Shown here in pieces: positions 51,361 through 60,600 of a stretch of DNA of 64,000 nucleotides (within the stretch, counting starts at the first letter, position 1; the number at the start of each line of letters is the position of its first letter). The stretch is from Pseudaeromonas aegiceratis (GTDB taxonomy: Bacteria; Pseudomonadota; Gammaproteobacteria; Enterobacterales; Aeromonadaceae): NCBI RefSeq assembly GCF_046254905.1, contig NZ_CP158016.1, positions 1,550,001 through 1,614,000 on the forward strand, given 5' to 3'. The notes under the pieces were generated by a model that had not been told where the DNA came from, made no database searches, and saw only the letters and a program-made list of their open reading frames with translations. Position numbers and translations under genes: made by a program.

Positions 51361-52145
51361 GACTATTTCGACTGGTGTGGCTGGCGTTAGGGCTCAGCAG
51401 TGCCGTTTGGGCCGCTGAGGGCGTTGATAGCCTGTACAAGTTGGGTCCGGGCGACGTGGTACGGGTGACCGTCTATGACCATGCGGATCTGGCGCTTGAG
51501 GCGGAGATCGCCGGCGATGGCAGCTTGCGGATGCCCCTCGTCGGCTCCGTGGATCTGGGTGGCATGACCTTTACCCAGGCGGAAGCCCGCATCGCCGAAC
51601 GCCTGCAGGCCGGTGGTTTTGTCAATCACCCCCAGGTGAACCTCTTCATCTCACAATATCGTAGCCAGATGGTGTCCGTGGTGGGGGCCGTCAATCAGCC
51701 CGGCCGCTATCGTCTGGATGGCGATACCACCCTGGTGGGCATGTTGGCCACGGCGGGCGGGATCTCAGGCACCGGCGGGGACAGCTTCTACCTGATCCGG
51801 GATGGCCTGCGGCGGCGTTTTCGGCTGAGCGATCTCTCCAGCGACGGCGCCGGCGATGAGCTCGGCAAGGTGTACCTCAAGCCCAACGATCAGATCTATG
51901 TGCCCAAGCAGGCCCAGATCTATGTCTACGGCGAGGTGCAACGGCCCGGCGTGTACCCCTTGGAAGAGGGGATGACGGTGGTGAAGGCCATCGCCATGGC
52001 CGGTGGTTTCACCGGCAAGGCCGACAGCGATGACATCGATATTCAGCGTAGCGAGGCCCAGGCTCAACAGGAGCGTCAAGAGGCCAGCCTCAGCAGTGTG
52101 CTGCAGGCCGAGGATGTGCTGTTTATCGGCGAAAGCCTCTTTTAA
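51357..52145 (+). CDS. epsE: Polysaccharide export outer-membrane protein EpsE (Wza/GumB-like)
   Basis: The 262-residue protein begins with a signal peptide ending near VWAAEG. A Poly_export domain (YKLGPGDVVRVTVYDHADLALEAEIAGDGSLRMPLVGSVDLGGMT) and SLBB repeats follow (VSVVGAVNQPGRYRL and IYVYGEVQRPGVYPLEEGMTVVKAIAMAGGF). No lipobox cysteine is seen, unlike Wza. It forms the outer-membrane channel for polymer export. Confidence 0.87.
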   Translation: MRLFRLVWLALGLSSAVWAAEGVDSLYKLGPGDVVRVTVYDHADLALEAEIAGDGSLRMPLVGSVDLGGMTFTQAEARIAERLQAGGFVNHPQVNLFISQYRSQMVSVVGAVNQPGRYRLDGDTTLVGMLATAGGISGTGGDSFYLIRDGLRRRFRLSDLSSDGAGDELGKVYLKPNDQIYVPKQAQIYVYGEVQRPGVYPLEEGMTVVKAIAMAGGFTGKADSDDIDIQRSEAQAQQERQEASLSSVLQAEDVLFIGESLF

Positions 52146-52161
52146 TCGGCGGACGAAGACC

Positions 52162-53580
52162 ATGACTGTTCAACAATTTCTCACCATCTTGCTCTCCCGC
52201 AAACGTCTGTTTGTGGCCGTGTTCGTGCTGGTGTTGCTGCTGGTGGTGGTGGCCAGCCTGTTGCTGCCCAAGAAGTACCTGGCCCAGGCGGTGATAGCCG
52301 TAGACGCTGGCAACGCGGACCCGGTTTCCCTGACCATGGCCAATCTCTCCGGTCAAAATCAGAACTATTTGGGCACCCAGGCCAGCATGTTGGCCAGCCA
52401 TAACAGTGCCCGCAAGGTGGTGCAGACATTGAAGCTCACCCAGTTTCCTGCCATCCAGGCCAGTTATCAGGCCAGCAATCCTGGCCCCGGCGACAACATA
52501 GTTGATTGGCTGGCCACCATACTGCTGAGCAACCTCACGGTGGAGGCCGGCAAGGGCAGCAGCACCCTGACCCTGAGCTATAAGGCCACGGACCCCCAGT
52601 TTGCCGCGGCGGTACTCAATGCCTTTGTGGATGCCTACAAGTCGGTGGTGGTGGACAGCCGGGTGGAGATGGCCAAGCAGAACGAGGCGTTTTTTCAGAC
52701 CCAGCTCGAAGAGCTCAAGCAGACCATGGCGCAGAAACAGCAACAGCTGGCGGATTATCAGCGTGAGCACGGCCTGATCGAGGCACCGGACGAACGTCTG
52801 GATCTGGAAAACCAGAAGCTGAACTTTCTGGCCAGCGAGGTGGCCCAGGCCCAAGGCGAACTCACCACGGCCAAGTCGAAACTCACCGAGCTGAGCCATG
52901 GGGCAGCGCCGGATGTGATGGCCAATCCTGTGATCCAGCAGATGACCCTGCAGTTGGCGCAGCAGGAGAAGTTGTTGAGCGAAGCGGCCCAGCGAGAGGG
53001 GCCCAATCACCCCAACTACAAGCAGGCCGCTGCCCAGGTCGTGGCGACCAGGGCGCAGCTCAACAAGCTCAAGAAAGAGTACTCCACCATGATGCGCTCT
53101 CAAGTGGAAACCACACAGAGCCGGGTGGACTCACTCAATACGCAGCTGGACCAGCAAAAGAAGACGGTGCTGGACATGAAGGGACAGCTGGCCCAGTTGG
53201 ACATCATGCGGCGCGGCGTGGAGAACGCCCAACGCAACTTCGACCTGCTGATGCAGCGCTGGTCCGAGTCCATGCTGCAAGCCAATGCCAGCATGACCAA
53301 CGTGACCGTGCTGCAGCGGGCCATACCGCCGACTACCCCGGTGAGCCCTGTGCTCAAGTTCAACCTGTTGATCGGAACCGTGCTGGCACTGTTCTGTGCC
53401 GCAGCACTCAACTATGGCCTGGAGTGGCTGGATCGCCGAGTGCGCTGCATCGACGACGTGGAGCGGGATCTGGGGGTGCCTGTGCTGATCGCACTGGGTG
53501 CCGAGCGCCAGAAGAAGAAAGCCGTGAACAAGCTGCCGGCGCCGGCGGGACGGTTGGTTAATCAAGAGGGGGCATGCTGA
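52162..53580 (+). CDS. epsF: Chain-length determinant protein EpsF (Wzz/GumC type)
   Basis: A 472-residue polysaccharide co-polymerase with an N-terminal membrane helix (LFVAVFVLVLLLVVVASLLL) and a long periplasmic coiled coil (about residues 175-380). A C-terminal helix (FNLLIGTVLALFCAAALNYGLEWL) follows. It sets chain length and bridges polymerase and exporter. The TIGR03017 family fits. It ends in GCATGCTGA, overlapping the start of epsG. Confidence 0.87.
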   Translation: MTVQQFLTILLSRKRLFVAVFVLVLLLVVVASLLLPKKYLAQAVIAVDAGNADPVSLTMANLSGQNQNYLGTQASMLASHNSARKVVQTLKLTQFPAIQASYQASNPGPGDNIVDWLATILLSNLTVEAGKGSSTLTLSYKATDPQFAAAVLNAFVDAYKSVVVDSRVEMAKQNEAFFQTQLEELKQTMAQKQQQLADYQREHGLIEAPDERLDLENQKLNFLASEVAQAQGELTTAKSKLTELSHGAAPDVMANPVIQQMTLQLAQQEKLLSEAAQREGPNHPNYKQAAAQVVATRAQLNKLKKEYSTMMRSQVETTQSRVDSLNTQLDQQKKTVLDMKGQLAQLDIMRRGVENAQRNFDLLMQRWSESMLQANASMTNVTVLQRAIPPTTPVSPVLKFNLLIGTVLALFCAAALNYGLEWLDRRVRCIDDVERDLGVPVLIALGAERQKKKAVNKLPAPAGRLVNQEGAC

Positions 53581-54476
53581 TGACGATTCATGACAGTACT
53601 GTGGCCAGTTACGCCCTGGTGGGAGGACATGGTGAACAGGATGAGTTGGGGCGGGTCGGCCACCTGCTCATCAGCGAAGGTAAACTCAGCGAACATCAGG
53701 CCGGCCAGGTGGTGCGCCACCAGCAGGAGCATGGTGGTAAGTTCGGTGAGGTGGCCGTGGCCCTTGGCTTCATCTCCGCCGCCGATCTGCAGCGGGTTCT
53801 GGCCCAGCAGTTTGCCTATTCGGTCTTGACCCCGGGGGAAGGGGGGCTGGATGACAGCCTGTACATGGCCTTTACCCCCTTCGATCCGGACAAGGAAAAG
53901 ATCAAGGGGCTGCGCAGCCAGCTGCAGCTCAACTGGTTGACGGCAGACAACAAGCGTCTGCTGATCACCGGGGTGGACGAGAGTGCCGCTCGTGATCAAC
54001 TGCTGGGCAATCTGGCCATCGCCTTTGCCCAGGCCGGCAAACGGACCCTGATGCTGGACGCTAACTTGCGCAATGGCGGGTTGCACCAGCTGTTTGGCCT
54101 GAGTAATCCGCGGGGCGTGGCCGATTACCTCGCCGGCCGGGCGCAGCTTGGCAACCTCATCCAGCCGGTGGCGGCACTCGAGAACTTGTTTCTGCTGAGC
54201 CGTGGTGCCGAGGCTCCCAATCCCCAGGAGCTGCTCTCCTTGCCCTCACTGCCACGGTTACTCGACGGGGTGGAGAGCGCCTTTGATGTGATACTGATCA
54301 GCGGGGCGGATCTCCTGGAGGCCTATGACAGCCAGATCCTGGCGGCACTGATCCCCGGTGCCCTGTGCGTGGTCACGGAGCGGCGTACTCGGCTCAAGGC
54401 GCTCAAGGCCATGCAACAACGCCTGCAGTTGGCGCAATGCAATCTGCTGGGTTGCATCTATCAGCATGCCCGGTAG
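53580..54476 (+). CDS. epsG: EpsG-family tyrosine-kinase-like protein with lost P-loop
   Basis: The 298-residue protein matches the EpsG family (TIGR03029). An N-terminal MshEN-like domain (KFGEVAVALGFISAADLQRVLAQQF) precedes a BY-kinase-type ATPase fold. Walker A' (TLMLDANLRNGG) and VILISGADLLEAYD are recognisable. The Walker A site reads ITGVDESAARDQLLGNLA with no GKS/T, so ATP binding and tyrosine phosphorylation are doubtful. It probably serves as a regulatory partner of EpsF. The ATG at 53580 has GAGGGGG at good distance; an ATG at 53574 is possible. Confidence 0.78.
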   Translation: MTIHDSTVASYALVGGHGEQDELGRVGHLLISEGKLSEHQAGQVVRHQQEHGGKFGEVAVALGFISAADLQRVLAQQFAYSVLTPGEGGLDDSLYMAFTPFDPDKEKIKGLRSQLQLNWLTADNKRLLITGVDESAARDQLLGNLAIAFAQAGKRTLMLDANLRNGGLHQLFGLSNPRGVADYLAGRAQLGNLIQPVAALENLFLLSRGAEAPNPQELLSLPSLPRLLDGVESAFDVILISGADLLEAYDSQILAALIPGALCVVTERRTRLKALKAMQQRLQLAQCNLLGCIYQHAR

Positions 54477-54483
54477 GTGAAGC

Positions 54484-56091
54484 ATGGATCTTCAGTGCAG
54501 CAAGGCTAACCGGATCCCCAGCTCACTGGCCGCCAGCGTCCTGCTGATGCTGGTGACCATGCTCGGCGTCTATGGTCCCTCCGTGTATCGGCTCTACTTT
54601 GCCGATGGACAGGGCCTGGGGGGCAACACCAGCAGCATCTTGTTGCTGGTGGCACTGTTCTTGTTTCTCTATGGTTTGCCGCGTCAGCTAGCCCGCCCTG
54701 CGGCCGCTCAGCCATGGCTGGGTTGGTGTCTGGTGGCGGTGGCGCTCTTGATGTACGTGGTCGGCAACCTGCTCCTGCTGCCCATGCTGACCGTGGGGGC
54801 GCTGATCCCCTTCCTGGCCGCCATCGTCTGCCTGCAACTGGGGCTGTCGGCTTGCCGCGCCCTCTTGCTGCCATTGCTGCTCTTGTTGTTTGTCATCCCG
54901 CTGCCCTATGTCATCACCGACGTCATAGTGCAGCCGATGAAGCAACTCATCTCCATCGCCGCCGAAAATGTCCTGTACTGGATGGGCTACCCGGTGGCCC
55001 GGAGCGGGGTCTTGCTGACCCTGGGGGGCTATCAACTGTTGGTGGCCGACGCCTGCTCCGGGATCAACTCCTTGTTTAGTCTGGAAGCCATCGCCCTGCT
55101 TTACCTCAATGCCGTGAAGCGCGAGTCCGGCTGGCGCAACCTGATCATCGCCGTGCTGATCTTCCCCATCTCCATGCTGGCCAATACCACCCGGGTCGTG
55201 ATCCTGGCCCTGATGACCTATCACCTCGGCAACGATATCGCCCAGGGCTTCATGCATGAGGCATCCGGCTTATTGCTGTTTGCCTTGGCGCTGTTTGTGA
55301 TCATCAGCCTGGATAGCCTGCTGGATCGTATGCTGAAACCGACCAAGGTGGGGGAGGCCAGCATGACGGCCGCCCCAGTGCGGGAGTCTGGGGGCCGGTC
55401 CGTTCGTGGCTGGCCAACGGCCCTGGTCTTCACCGGCGTGTTGCTGTGCACCGCCACGGCGGCCCATCTGTTTATTGCCAACCGCAGCCTGATGGCTGAC
55501 GAACATCAGATGGACCTGAACAGCCTGGTGCCCGAGCAGTTTGGTCACTGGCGGCTGCTACCCCAAGGCAACAGCCTGGCAGTCTTGCCGGAGACCCAGG
55601 CGTCCCTGGATAGCTTGTATGATCAGCAACTGGTGCGTACCTATCAAAACGACCAGGGGCAACAGCTCATGCTGACCATCGCCTACGGTCAGGATCAATC
55701 CAACGACCAGTCCCAGGTGCACAGACCCGAGATCTGCTATGTGGGGCAAGGCTTCTCTTTGCAAAGCGCCGTACCCGTGACCCTGCAGGTTGCCGGTCAA
55801 GCCGTGGCTGCCAAGCGCCTGGTGGCGCAACAGGGGCAACGGCATGAGCCCCTGACCTATTGGATGCTGGTGGGGGACAAGACAGTGCAAGCGGGCTGGA
55901 AGCGCAAGCTGGTACAGCTTGATTATGCTGCCCAGGGGGTGATCCCCGATGGTCTGCTGTTCCGCGTTTCCTCCATCGATCAGGACAACTCCCGTGCCTT
56001 TGCACTGCAACAGGCGTTTGTTGACGATCTGGTCCGTGCCGTTCCCGCCGAGCAACGTGCCCTGCTGATAGGAAAGGCCGATGAACACTGA
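54484..56091 (+). CDS. xrtB: Exosortase B fused to an EpsI domain
   Basis: A 535-residue membrane protein. Residues 1-285 form an exosortase with about eight membrane helices and the transpeptidase-like triad: Cys191 (VADACSGINSLFSLEA), Arg237 (LANTTRVV) and His258 (MHEASGLLLF). Residues 305-535 form a periplasmic EpsI domain (DUF3485; VPEQFGHWRLLPQ, HRPEICYVGQGFSL). It should cleave PEP-CTERM proteins at the membrane, most obviously the one at 47083. The fusion with EpsI is known in several XrtB types. Confidence 0.9.
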   Translation: MDLQCSKANRIPSSLAASVLLMLVTMLGVYGPSVYRLYFADGQGLGGNTSSILLLVALFLFLYGLPRQLARPAAAQPWLGWCLVAVALLMYVVGNLLLLPMLTVGALIPFLAAIVCLQLGLSACRALLLPLLLLLFVIPLPYVITDVIVQPMKQLISIAAENVLYWMGYPVARSGVLLTLGGYQLLVADACSGINSLFSLEAIALLYLNAVKRESGWRNLIIAVLIFPISMLANTTRVVILALMTYHLGNDIAQGFMHEASGLLLFALALFVIISLDSLLDRMLKPTKVGEASMTAAPVRESGGRSVRGWPTALVFTGVLLCTATAAHLFIANRSLMADEHQMDLNSLVPEQFGHWRLLPQGNSLAVLPETQASLDSLYDQQLVRTYQNDQGQQLMLTIAYGQDQSNDQSQVHRPEICYVGQGFSLQSAVPVTLQVAGQAVAAKRLVAQQGQRHEPLTYWMLVGDKTVQAGWKRKLVQLDYAAQGVIPDGLLFRVSSIDQDNSRAFALQQAFVDDLVRAVPAEQRALLIGKADEH

Positions 56092-57364
56092 TAGTCGCGC
56101 CATGCCGTTTCATACCGGCCATCTGCTGGGCAAGGCCAGCTGGCTGGAAACCCGACAGGCCATTTTCCTGCTGGTGCTGGCCAGCATGCTCTATCAGATG
56201 GGGATGTGCTTCATCAACACGGTGGCGTTTAGTGTCAACACGGCGCTGGTTGGCCTGGTTGAGTTGATGATTTACCTGGGCTGTATTTTTTACCTGCGGC
56301 ATGCCATCCCACGGTATATGGGGGCCTTTTTACTGTTGACGGCCGTCAACCTGTTGCTGCTGACCCTGATCCGCGGGTATCTGGATCCCAAGCCGTTTCG
56401 CGACATCTTGATCGTGGTTCTCTTTTTCTGGCTGGGAATGACCTATGGCTCAGTCAGACTCGTTGATCGCCTGGTGGCCGTTTCACTGTGTATTGCCATT
56501 GCCCTGGGAGCCTTCGAATGGTTGGCCATCGACAGCTATGTGAAGTTGTTTCATACCTTTTCCTACTTCCAGAACCAGAGCGGCATCGGCGTCAGCGGGG
56601 GGGCTATTTTTGAAGGGCAAGCACTAACCATAAATGGCTTTCGCCCGGAAGGCATAGGCAGAACCATCTTGCCCTGGGTCTTCGGTTCGCACCGTATCTC
56701 CTCTATCTTCCTTGAGCCTATCTCATTAGGAAACTTTGCCACTTTGGTTCTGGCATGGAGTCTGGTCCATTACACCCGGGGCGGACCCCGTCGTTATCTC
56801 TGGTTTATGCTGGGCGCCGCTACCCTTATCGCCTACGCCGACTCCCGTTTTGGTCTGGTGATTAGCCTGTTGTTGCTGGCCATTAGATTTATGACGCCGA
56901 GGCAACTCTATAGCCTGGCCGCATTGGCACCCTGGCTGATGGCAACGGGCCTGGTTATCTATGCCAGTGTCTTCTTCGACGGAAATTACTCAGATTCTTT
57001 CGCCGGCCGCCTGATGCAAAGTGGCTTGGCGCTGGGCAAGCTGGATTTTGCCGGCCTGCTGGGTGGTCAATCACCACTGAGGAATTATGGCGACATGGGT
57101 TATGCCTATGTGGTGACCCGCTTTGGGTTGATTTATCTCTTGCTGGCCTGGCTGATCTTTTGGCGGGTGCCCATGCCCTCCCTGGCGAGTCGGCGTTTTC
57201 GTGTGATGACCTGCCTGTATATGACCATGATATTGTCCATCAGCGGCACCTCCCTGTTCGCGCTCAAGTCGGCCGGACTCTTGTGGTTTATGTTGGGGAC
57301 GGCCGCTGTCTCACGTGAAGACGCGGGTCATGCAATTGCAGAGGAGACAGTGGATGGTGCTTAA
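56081..57364 (+). CDS. Wzy/O-antigen-ligase-like polysaccharide polymerase
   Basis: The 427-residue inner-membrane protein has about ten to twelve helices and a large periplasmic loop (FRPEGIGRTILPWVFGSHRISSIFLEP, with conserved RxSSxFxEP-like features of polymerases). Near the end SDSFAGRLMQSGLALGK and RNYGDMGYAYVVTRFGLIYLLLAWL are typical. It is expected to polymerise lipid-linked repeat units in the periplasm, like GumE. It overlaps xrtB by 11 bp and the next gene by 11 bp. Confidence 0.75.
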   Translation: MNTDSRAMPFHTGHLLGKASWLETRQAIFLLVLASMLYQMGMCFINTVAFSVNTALVGLVELMIYLGCIFYLRHAIPRYMGAFLLLTAVNLLLLTLIRGYLDPKPFRDILIVVLFFWLGMTYGSVRLVDRLVAVSLCIAIALGAFEWLAIDSYVKLFHTFSYFQNQSGIGVSGGAIFEGQALTINGFRPEGIGRTILPWVFGSHRISSIFLEPISLGNFATLVLAWSLVHYTRGGPRRYLWFMLGAATLIAYADSRFGLVISLLLLAIRFMTPRQLYSLAALAPWLMATGLVIYASVFFDGNYSDSFAGRLMQSGLALGKLDFAGLLGGQSPLRNYGDMGYAYVVTRFGLIYLLLAWLIFWRVPMPSLASRRFRVMTCLYMTMILSISGTSLFALKSAGLLWFMLGTAAVSREDAGHAIAEETVDGA

Positions 57365-58475
57365 GGTATTTCATGTGGTCAGGCAATATCACCCCTCCAT
57401 TGGCGGGCTGGAGGATGTGGTATTCAATATTGCCCAGCAGCAGCTGAAAACGGGCCAGCAGGCACCGACCGTGATCACCCTGGATCGACTCTTCAGGGGA
57501 GATGATGCAACCTTGCCCCACCACGAAGTCAGGGATGGCGTGCCGGTTATCCGTTTGCCCTATTGGGGCTCCAGCCGTTATCCCATCTGCTTCAAGGTGC
57601 TCGCTGCCATCCGGGATGCCGATGTGGTGCATGTGCACGGGGTGGACTTCTTTTTTGATTTTCTGGCGTTGACCCGGTTCTGGCACCGCAAGCCCTTGGT
57701 GGCTTGCTCCCATGGCATCTTCTTTCATACCGCCTATGCCAGCGGGTTAAAGAAAGTGTTTTTCAATACGGTGACCCGGCTCTCCTGTCTGGCCTATCGC
57801 CGCATTTTTGCCACCTCGGCCAACGATGGCCGGCTATTTGCGCAGGTATGCAACCCGGCAAAGATTGAGGTCATCGAAAATGGTGTCGATATCGATAAGT
57901 TCCGGCTGCCACCGCGTACTGAAGCCTGTAAGCATATTATCTATTTTGGGCGTTGGGCCAGTAACAAGGGGCTGTTGGATACCTTGTCACTGTTTAAGCA
58001 GCTGCTGGCTAAGGATGATGGATGGCAGTTGACCATAGCGGGGCGCGAGTATGATCTGACGGCGCAGCAGCTCGCTGCTGAGGTCAAGCGCCTTGATATT
58101 GCAGATAAGGTACAGATAGTACCGAATCCGGAACAAGATACACTTAAATCATTGTTGCAGCAGGCCAGTTATTTTATCTGCTTATCTCGCCATGAGGGGT
58201 TTGGATTGGCCGCTATTGAGGCAATGAGTGCGGGTCTTGTACCAATATTAAGTGCTATTCCACCATTTGTTCGGCTTGTTGAGGAAACGGGGCAGGGCGA
58301 GCTTTTGGCTGGTTTTAGCGAGGAAAGTATATTTAAAATAATGACGTTGCATGAAAGGTGTTCGCAAAGCTATACGGGGTTTGCCAATGCTCAAGTGACG
58401 GCGATTCAGCACTACTCATGGAGCCAAGTTGCTAGGCTTTATATGGGTGCATATGCTGACATGTCATGTGTCTGA
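57354..58475 (+). CDS. GT4 glycosyltransferase, GumH-like alpha-1,3-mannosyltransferase
   Basis: A 373-residue GT-B glycosyltransferase that follows GumH of Xanthomonas closely: VFHVVRQYHPSIGGLEDVVFNIA, YWGSSRYPICFKVLAAIRDADVVHVHG, IFFHTAYASGLKK, ENGVDIDKF, IYFGRWASNKG, TIAGREYDL and SRHEGFGLAAIEAMSAGLVPIL. GumH adds mannose from GDP-mannose to cellobiosyl-PP-lipid. GAGGAG precedes the ATG at 57354. Base composition turns AT-rich from about 58150 on. Confidence 0.82.
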   Translation: MVLKVFHVVRQYHPSIGGLEDVVFNIAQQQLKTGQQAPTVITLDRLFRGDDATLPHHEVRDGVPVIRLPYWGSSRYPICFKVLAAIRDADVVHVHGVDFFFDFLALTRFWHRKPLVACSHGIFFHTAYASGLKKVFFNTVTRLSCLAYRRIFATSANDGRLFAQVCNPAKIEVIENGVDIDKFRLPPRTEACKHIIYFGRWASNKGLLDTLSLFKQLLAKDDGWQLTIAGREYDLTAQQLAAEVKRLDIADKVQIVPNPEQDTLKSLLQQASYFICLSRHEGFGLAAIEAMSAGLVPILSAIPPFVRLVEETGQGELLAGFSEESIFKIMTLHERCSQSYTGFANAQVTAIQHYSWSQVARLYMGAYADMSCV

Positions 58476-58512
58476 CATGAAATTTTGTTTGCCATACATG
58501 ATGGATGTGCCT

Positions 58513-59550
58513 ATGAACAACACAAGGAAAGAGTGGATTGATATAGCTAAGGCCATTGGTATTATTCTAGTGGTTTTTGGACATCTTGCCCTCCCGGTGA
58601 GGATGGTTAACTTTATCTATTCTTTTCATGTGCCATTGTTCTTTTTTCTTTCCGGGATGACTTGCTCTATAAAAAGAAATTCAACGGTGACAAGTTTTTT
58701 TGGAAAAAAAATTGATTCTATTGTGGTTCCATATTTTATCTTTTCAATTATCACTTACGGATTTTGGGTGTTGATTGGCAGAAGATTTGGTGCTGATGCG
58801 ACATATAACATCGAGCCGTTGAAGCCATTTTTAGGCATCTTTTACTCAAGTGGCGTTGATTTTTGGATGCAGCACAACACACCATTATGGTTTCTGACAT
58901 GTCTATTTGTTACTGAGACTCTATTTTATTTCATATTTATGCTGAAGAGGACTGTGGTTGCCGTTGTTCTCATTGCCGCCTTGTCTGCACTTGGTTTTTT
59001 TTGGGTGTCAGTTAATGGCCCGAGATTACCTTGGGGTATTAATATAGCGCTGTGTGCATTGCCAATTTTTTCAGCTGGGTATTTTTCAAAATCAATTTTT
59101 GATGGCTTATCAAAAAAGAGTCTAATCTGCATTGTTATCTGTTTGTGCTTGTTTGTGTCAATTGTTGTTTCATCGTCGAATGGTCGGGTTGACATGAATT
59201 ATTGGGAGTATGGCAATGTGGCTTTGTTTTATGTCGGGGCGTTCTCCGGTGTGCTGATGGTTATTTCGTTATCAAGGTTGATTGAATCCAATGGTTTCCT
59301 TGCATGGGTCGGGAAAAACACCTTGGTGATTTTGTGTCTACATAACCTAGCATTTACATTTGTGCGTGGGATTATGGTCTACATTTTTCACGTCGATCTA
59401 AATGTCTTTACCGGTGCGATTTTACTAAATGTGATTTTCTGTGCACTTTCAATTGTTATGTTAATCCCTGTTGCAATCGGTATAAATAATTACGCACCAT
59501 GGATCGTCGGAAAAAAGCGGCTGTTATCACCCGCCTTAAATCCAGTCTGA
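58513..59550 (+). CDS. Acyltransferase 3 family membrane protein (O-acetyltransferase), AT-rich
   Basis: The 345-residue membrane acyltransferase has about ten helices. It starts KEWIDIAKAIGIILVVFGHLALP (conserved His), followed by FIYSFHVPLFFFLSGM. It resembles fucose-4-O-acetylase-like members that decorate exported sugars. The start is uncertain: ATGs at 58477, 58501 and 58513 are in frame and none has a strong ribosome binding site. The gene is clearly richer in A+T than its neighbours, suggesting recent transfer. It may play the role of GumF/GumG. Confidence 0.75.
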   Translation: MNNTRKEWIDIAKAIGIILVVFGHLALPVRMVNFIYSFHVPLFFFLSGMTCSIKRNSTVTSFFGKKIDSIVVPYFIFSIITYGFWVLIGRRFGADATYNIEPLKPFLGIFYSSGVDFWMQHNTPLWFLTCLFVTETLFYFIFMLKRTVVAVVLIAALSALGFFWVSVNGPRLPWGINIALCALPIFSAGYFSKSIFDGLSKKSLICIVICLCLFVSIVVSSSNGRVDMNYWEYGNVALFYVGAFSGVLMVISLSRLIESNGFLAWVGKNTLVILCLHNLAFTFVRGIMVYIFHVDLNVFTGAILLNVIFCALSIVMLIPVAIGINNYAPWIVGKKRLLSPALNPV

Positions 59551-59579
59551 TTTTTATTAACCATTGCGAGGCGACCATA

Positions 59580-60584
59580 ATGAAGATTTTGCTTACTTTG
59601 TTGTTATTGCTTGGGTTTAATGGATTTGCTTCGGCCGACTGTCTAACAGCCAGTCGATTGCAAGGTGTCAACCTTGCAGGTGCTGAATTCAATGCATCTA
59701 AATTGCCAGGTAAGATGTTCTTTAATTATACGTATCCTGATACGGCCACCCTTGATTACTTCCGAGGGAAGGGGGCCAATTTAATCCGGCTGCCGATATT
59801 GTGGGAACGCTATCAACCCGAGGCCTATGGCGAGTTGGATACTGCCAATATGACCCAGCTTAGGAAGATAGTGGACTATGCCAAACAGTACGATATGTGT
59901 ATTTGGATAGATTTGCATAACTATGCCCGATATCTCTCCCTGCCCCTGTCGGATTACAGTAATCCGGATGCGTTGCTTTATGATTTTTGGCGGCGGATAG
60001 ATGAGGCGTTGGGGGATGATTCCCAATATTGGGCCTATGGGCTAATGAACGAGCCCGCCAAGGTGACGCGACAAGTCTGGGCCGATATTGCGATCTCGGT
60101 GGCCAAGCAATTGCGTAACGGCGGCGCCACTGGACTCATCATAGTGCCGGGGGGTAACTGGTCCGGGGCGCATAGCTGGCTCAAATCATCCTCAACCGAT
60201 CCCAGCAATGCTGAGTTGTTTGCCAATCTCGAGGATCCCCTGGGGCGCATGGTGTTTGAGGTCCACCAATATGCCGATAGCAACTACTCGGGGACCAAGA
60301 CCGACTGCATCACGGTGGAGAAGATGCAGATCCTGCTGCAGCGGGTCACCGACTGGGCGGCCGAAAACAATAAGCAGATGATCATGGGCGAGTTTGGTGT
60401 CGACGGCAGCGATGCCTGTCTGAAGGTGCTGGACAGCATGCTGACCAGCATGCAGTCCAAGGAGTGGCGTGGCTGGAGCTATTGGGCGGCGGGCGCCTGG
60501 TGGGGCTCGTATCCCTTCTCCATTCAGCCGAGTAATGGCGAAGATAAGCCGCAGATGGCGGTGCTTTCTCCCTATTTGCAGTGA
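59580..60584 (+). CDS. Secreted GH5-family glycanase
   Basis: A 334-residue exported glycoside hydrolase (signal MKILLTLLLLLGFNGFASA). GH5 features are RLPILWERYQP, IDLHNYARYL, the acid/base glutamate in GLMNEPAKV (Glu158), EVHQYADSNYSG and the nucleophile in MGEFGVDG (Glu271). Such enzymes cut beta-1,4-glucan or mannan backbones. In this position it probably trims or recycles the polymer made by the locus, which would have a cellulose-like backbone if the Gum-like prediction is right. Cys21 directly follows the signal cleavage region; a lipobox is not convincing. Confidence 0.83.
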   Translation: MKILLTLLLLLGFNGFASADCLTASRLQGVNLAGAEFNASKLPGKMFFNYTYPDTATLDYFRGKGANLIRLPILWERYQPEAYGELDTANMTQLRKIVDYAKQYDMCIWIDLHNYARYLSLPLSDYSNPDALLYDFWRRIDEALGDDSQYWAYGLMNEPAKVTRQVWADIAISVAKQLRNGGATGLIIVPGGNWSGAHSWLKSSSTDPSNAELFANLEDPLGRMVFEVHQYADSNYSGTKTDCITVEKMQILLQRVTDWAAENNKQMIMGEFGVDGSDACLKVLDSMLTSMQSKEWRGWSYWAAGAWWGSYPFSIQPSNGEDKPQMAVLSPYLQ

Positions 60585-60600
60585 TGCTGCGGAGTGCCGG

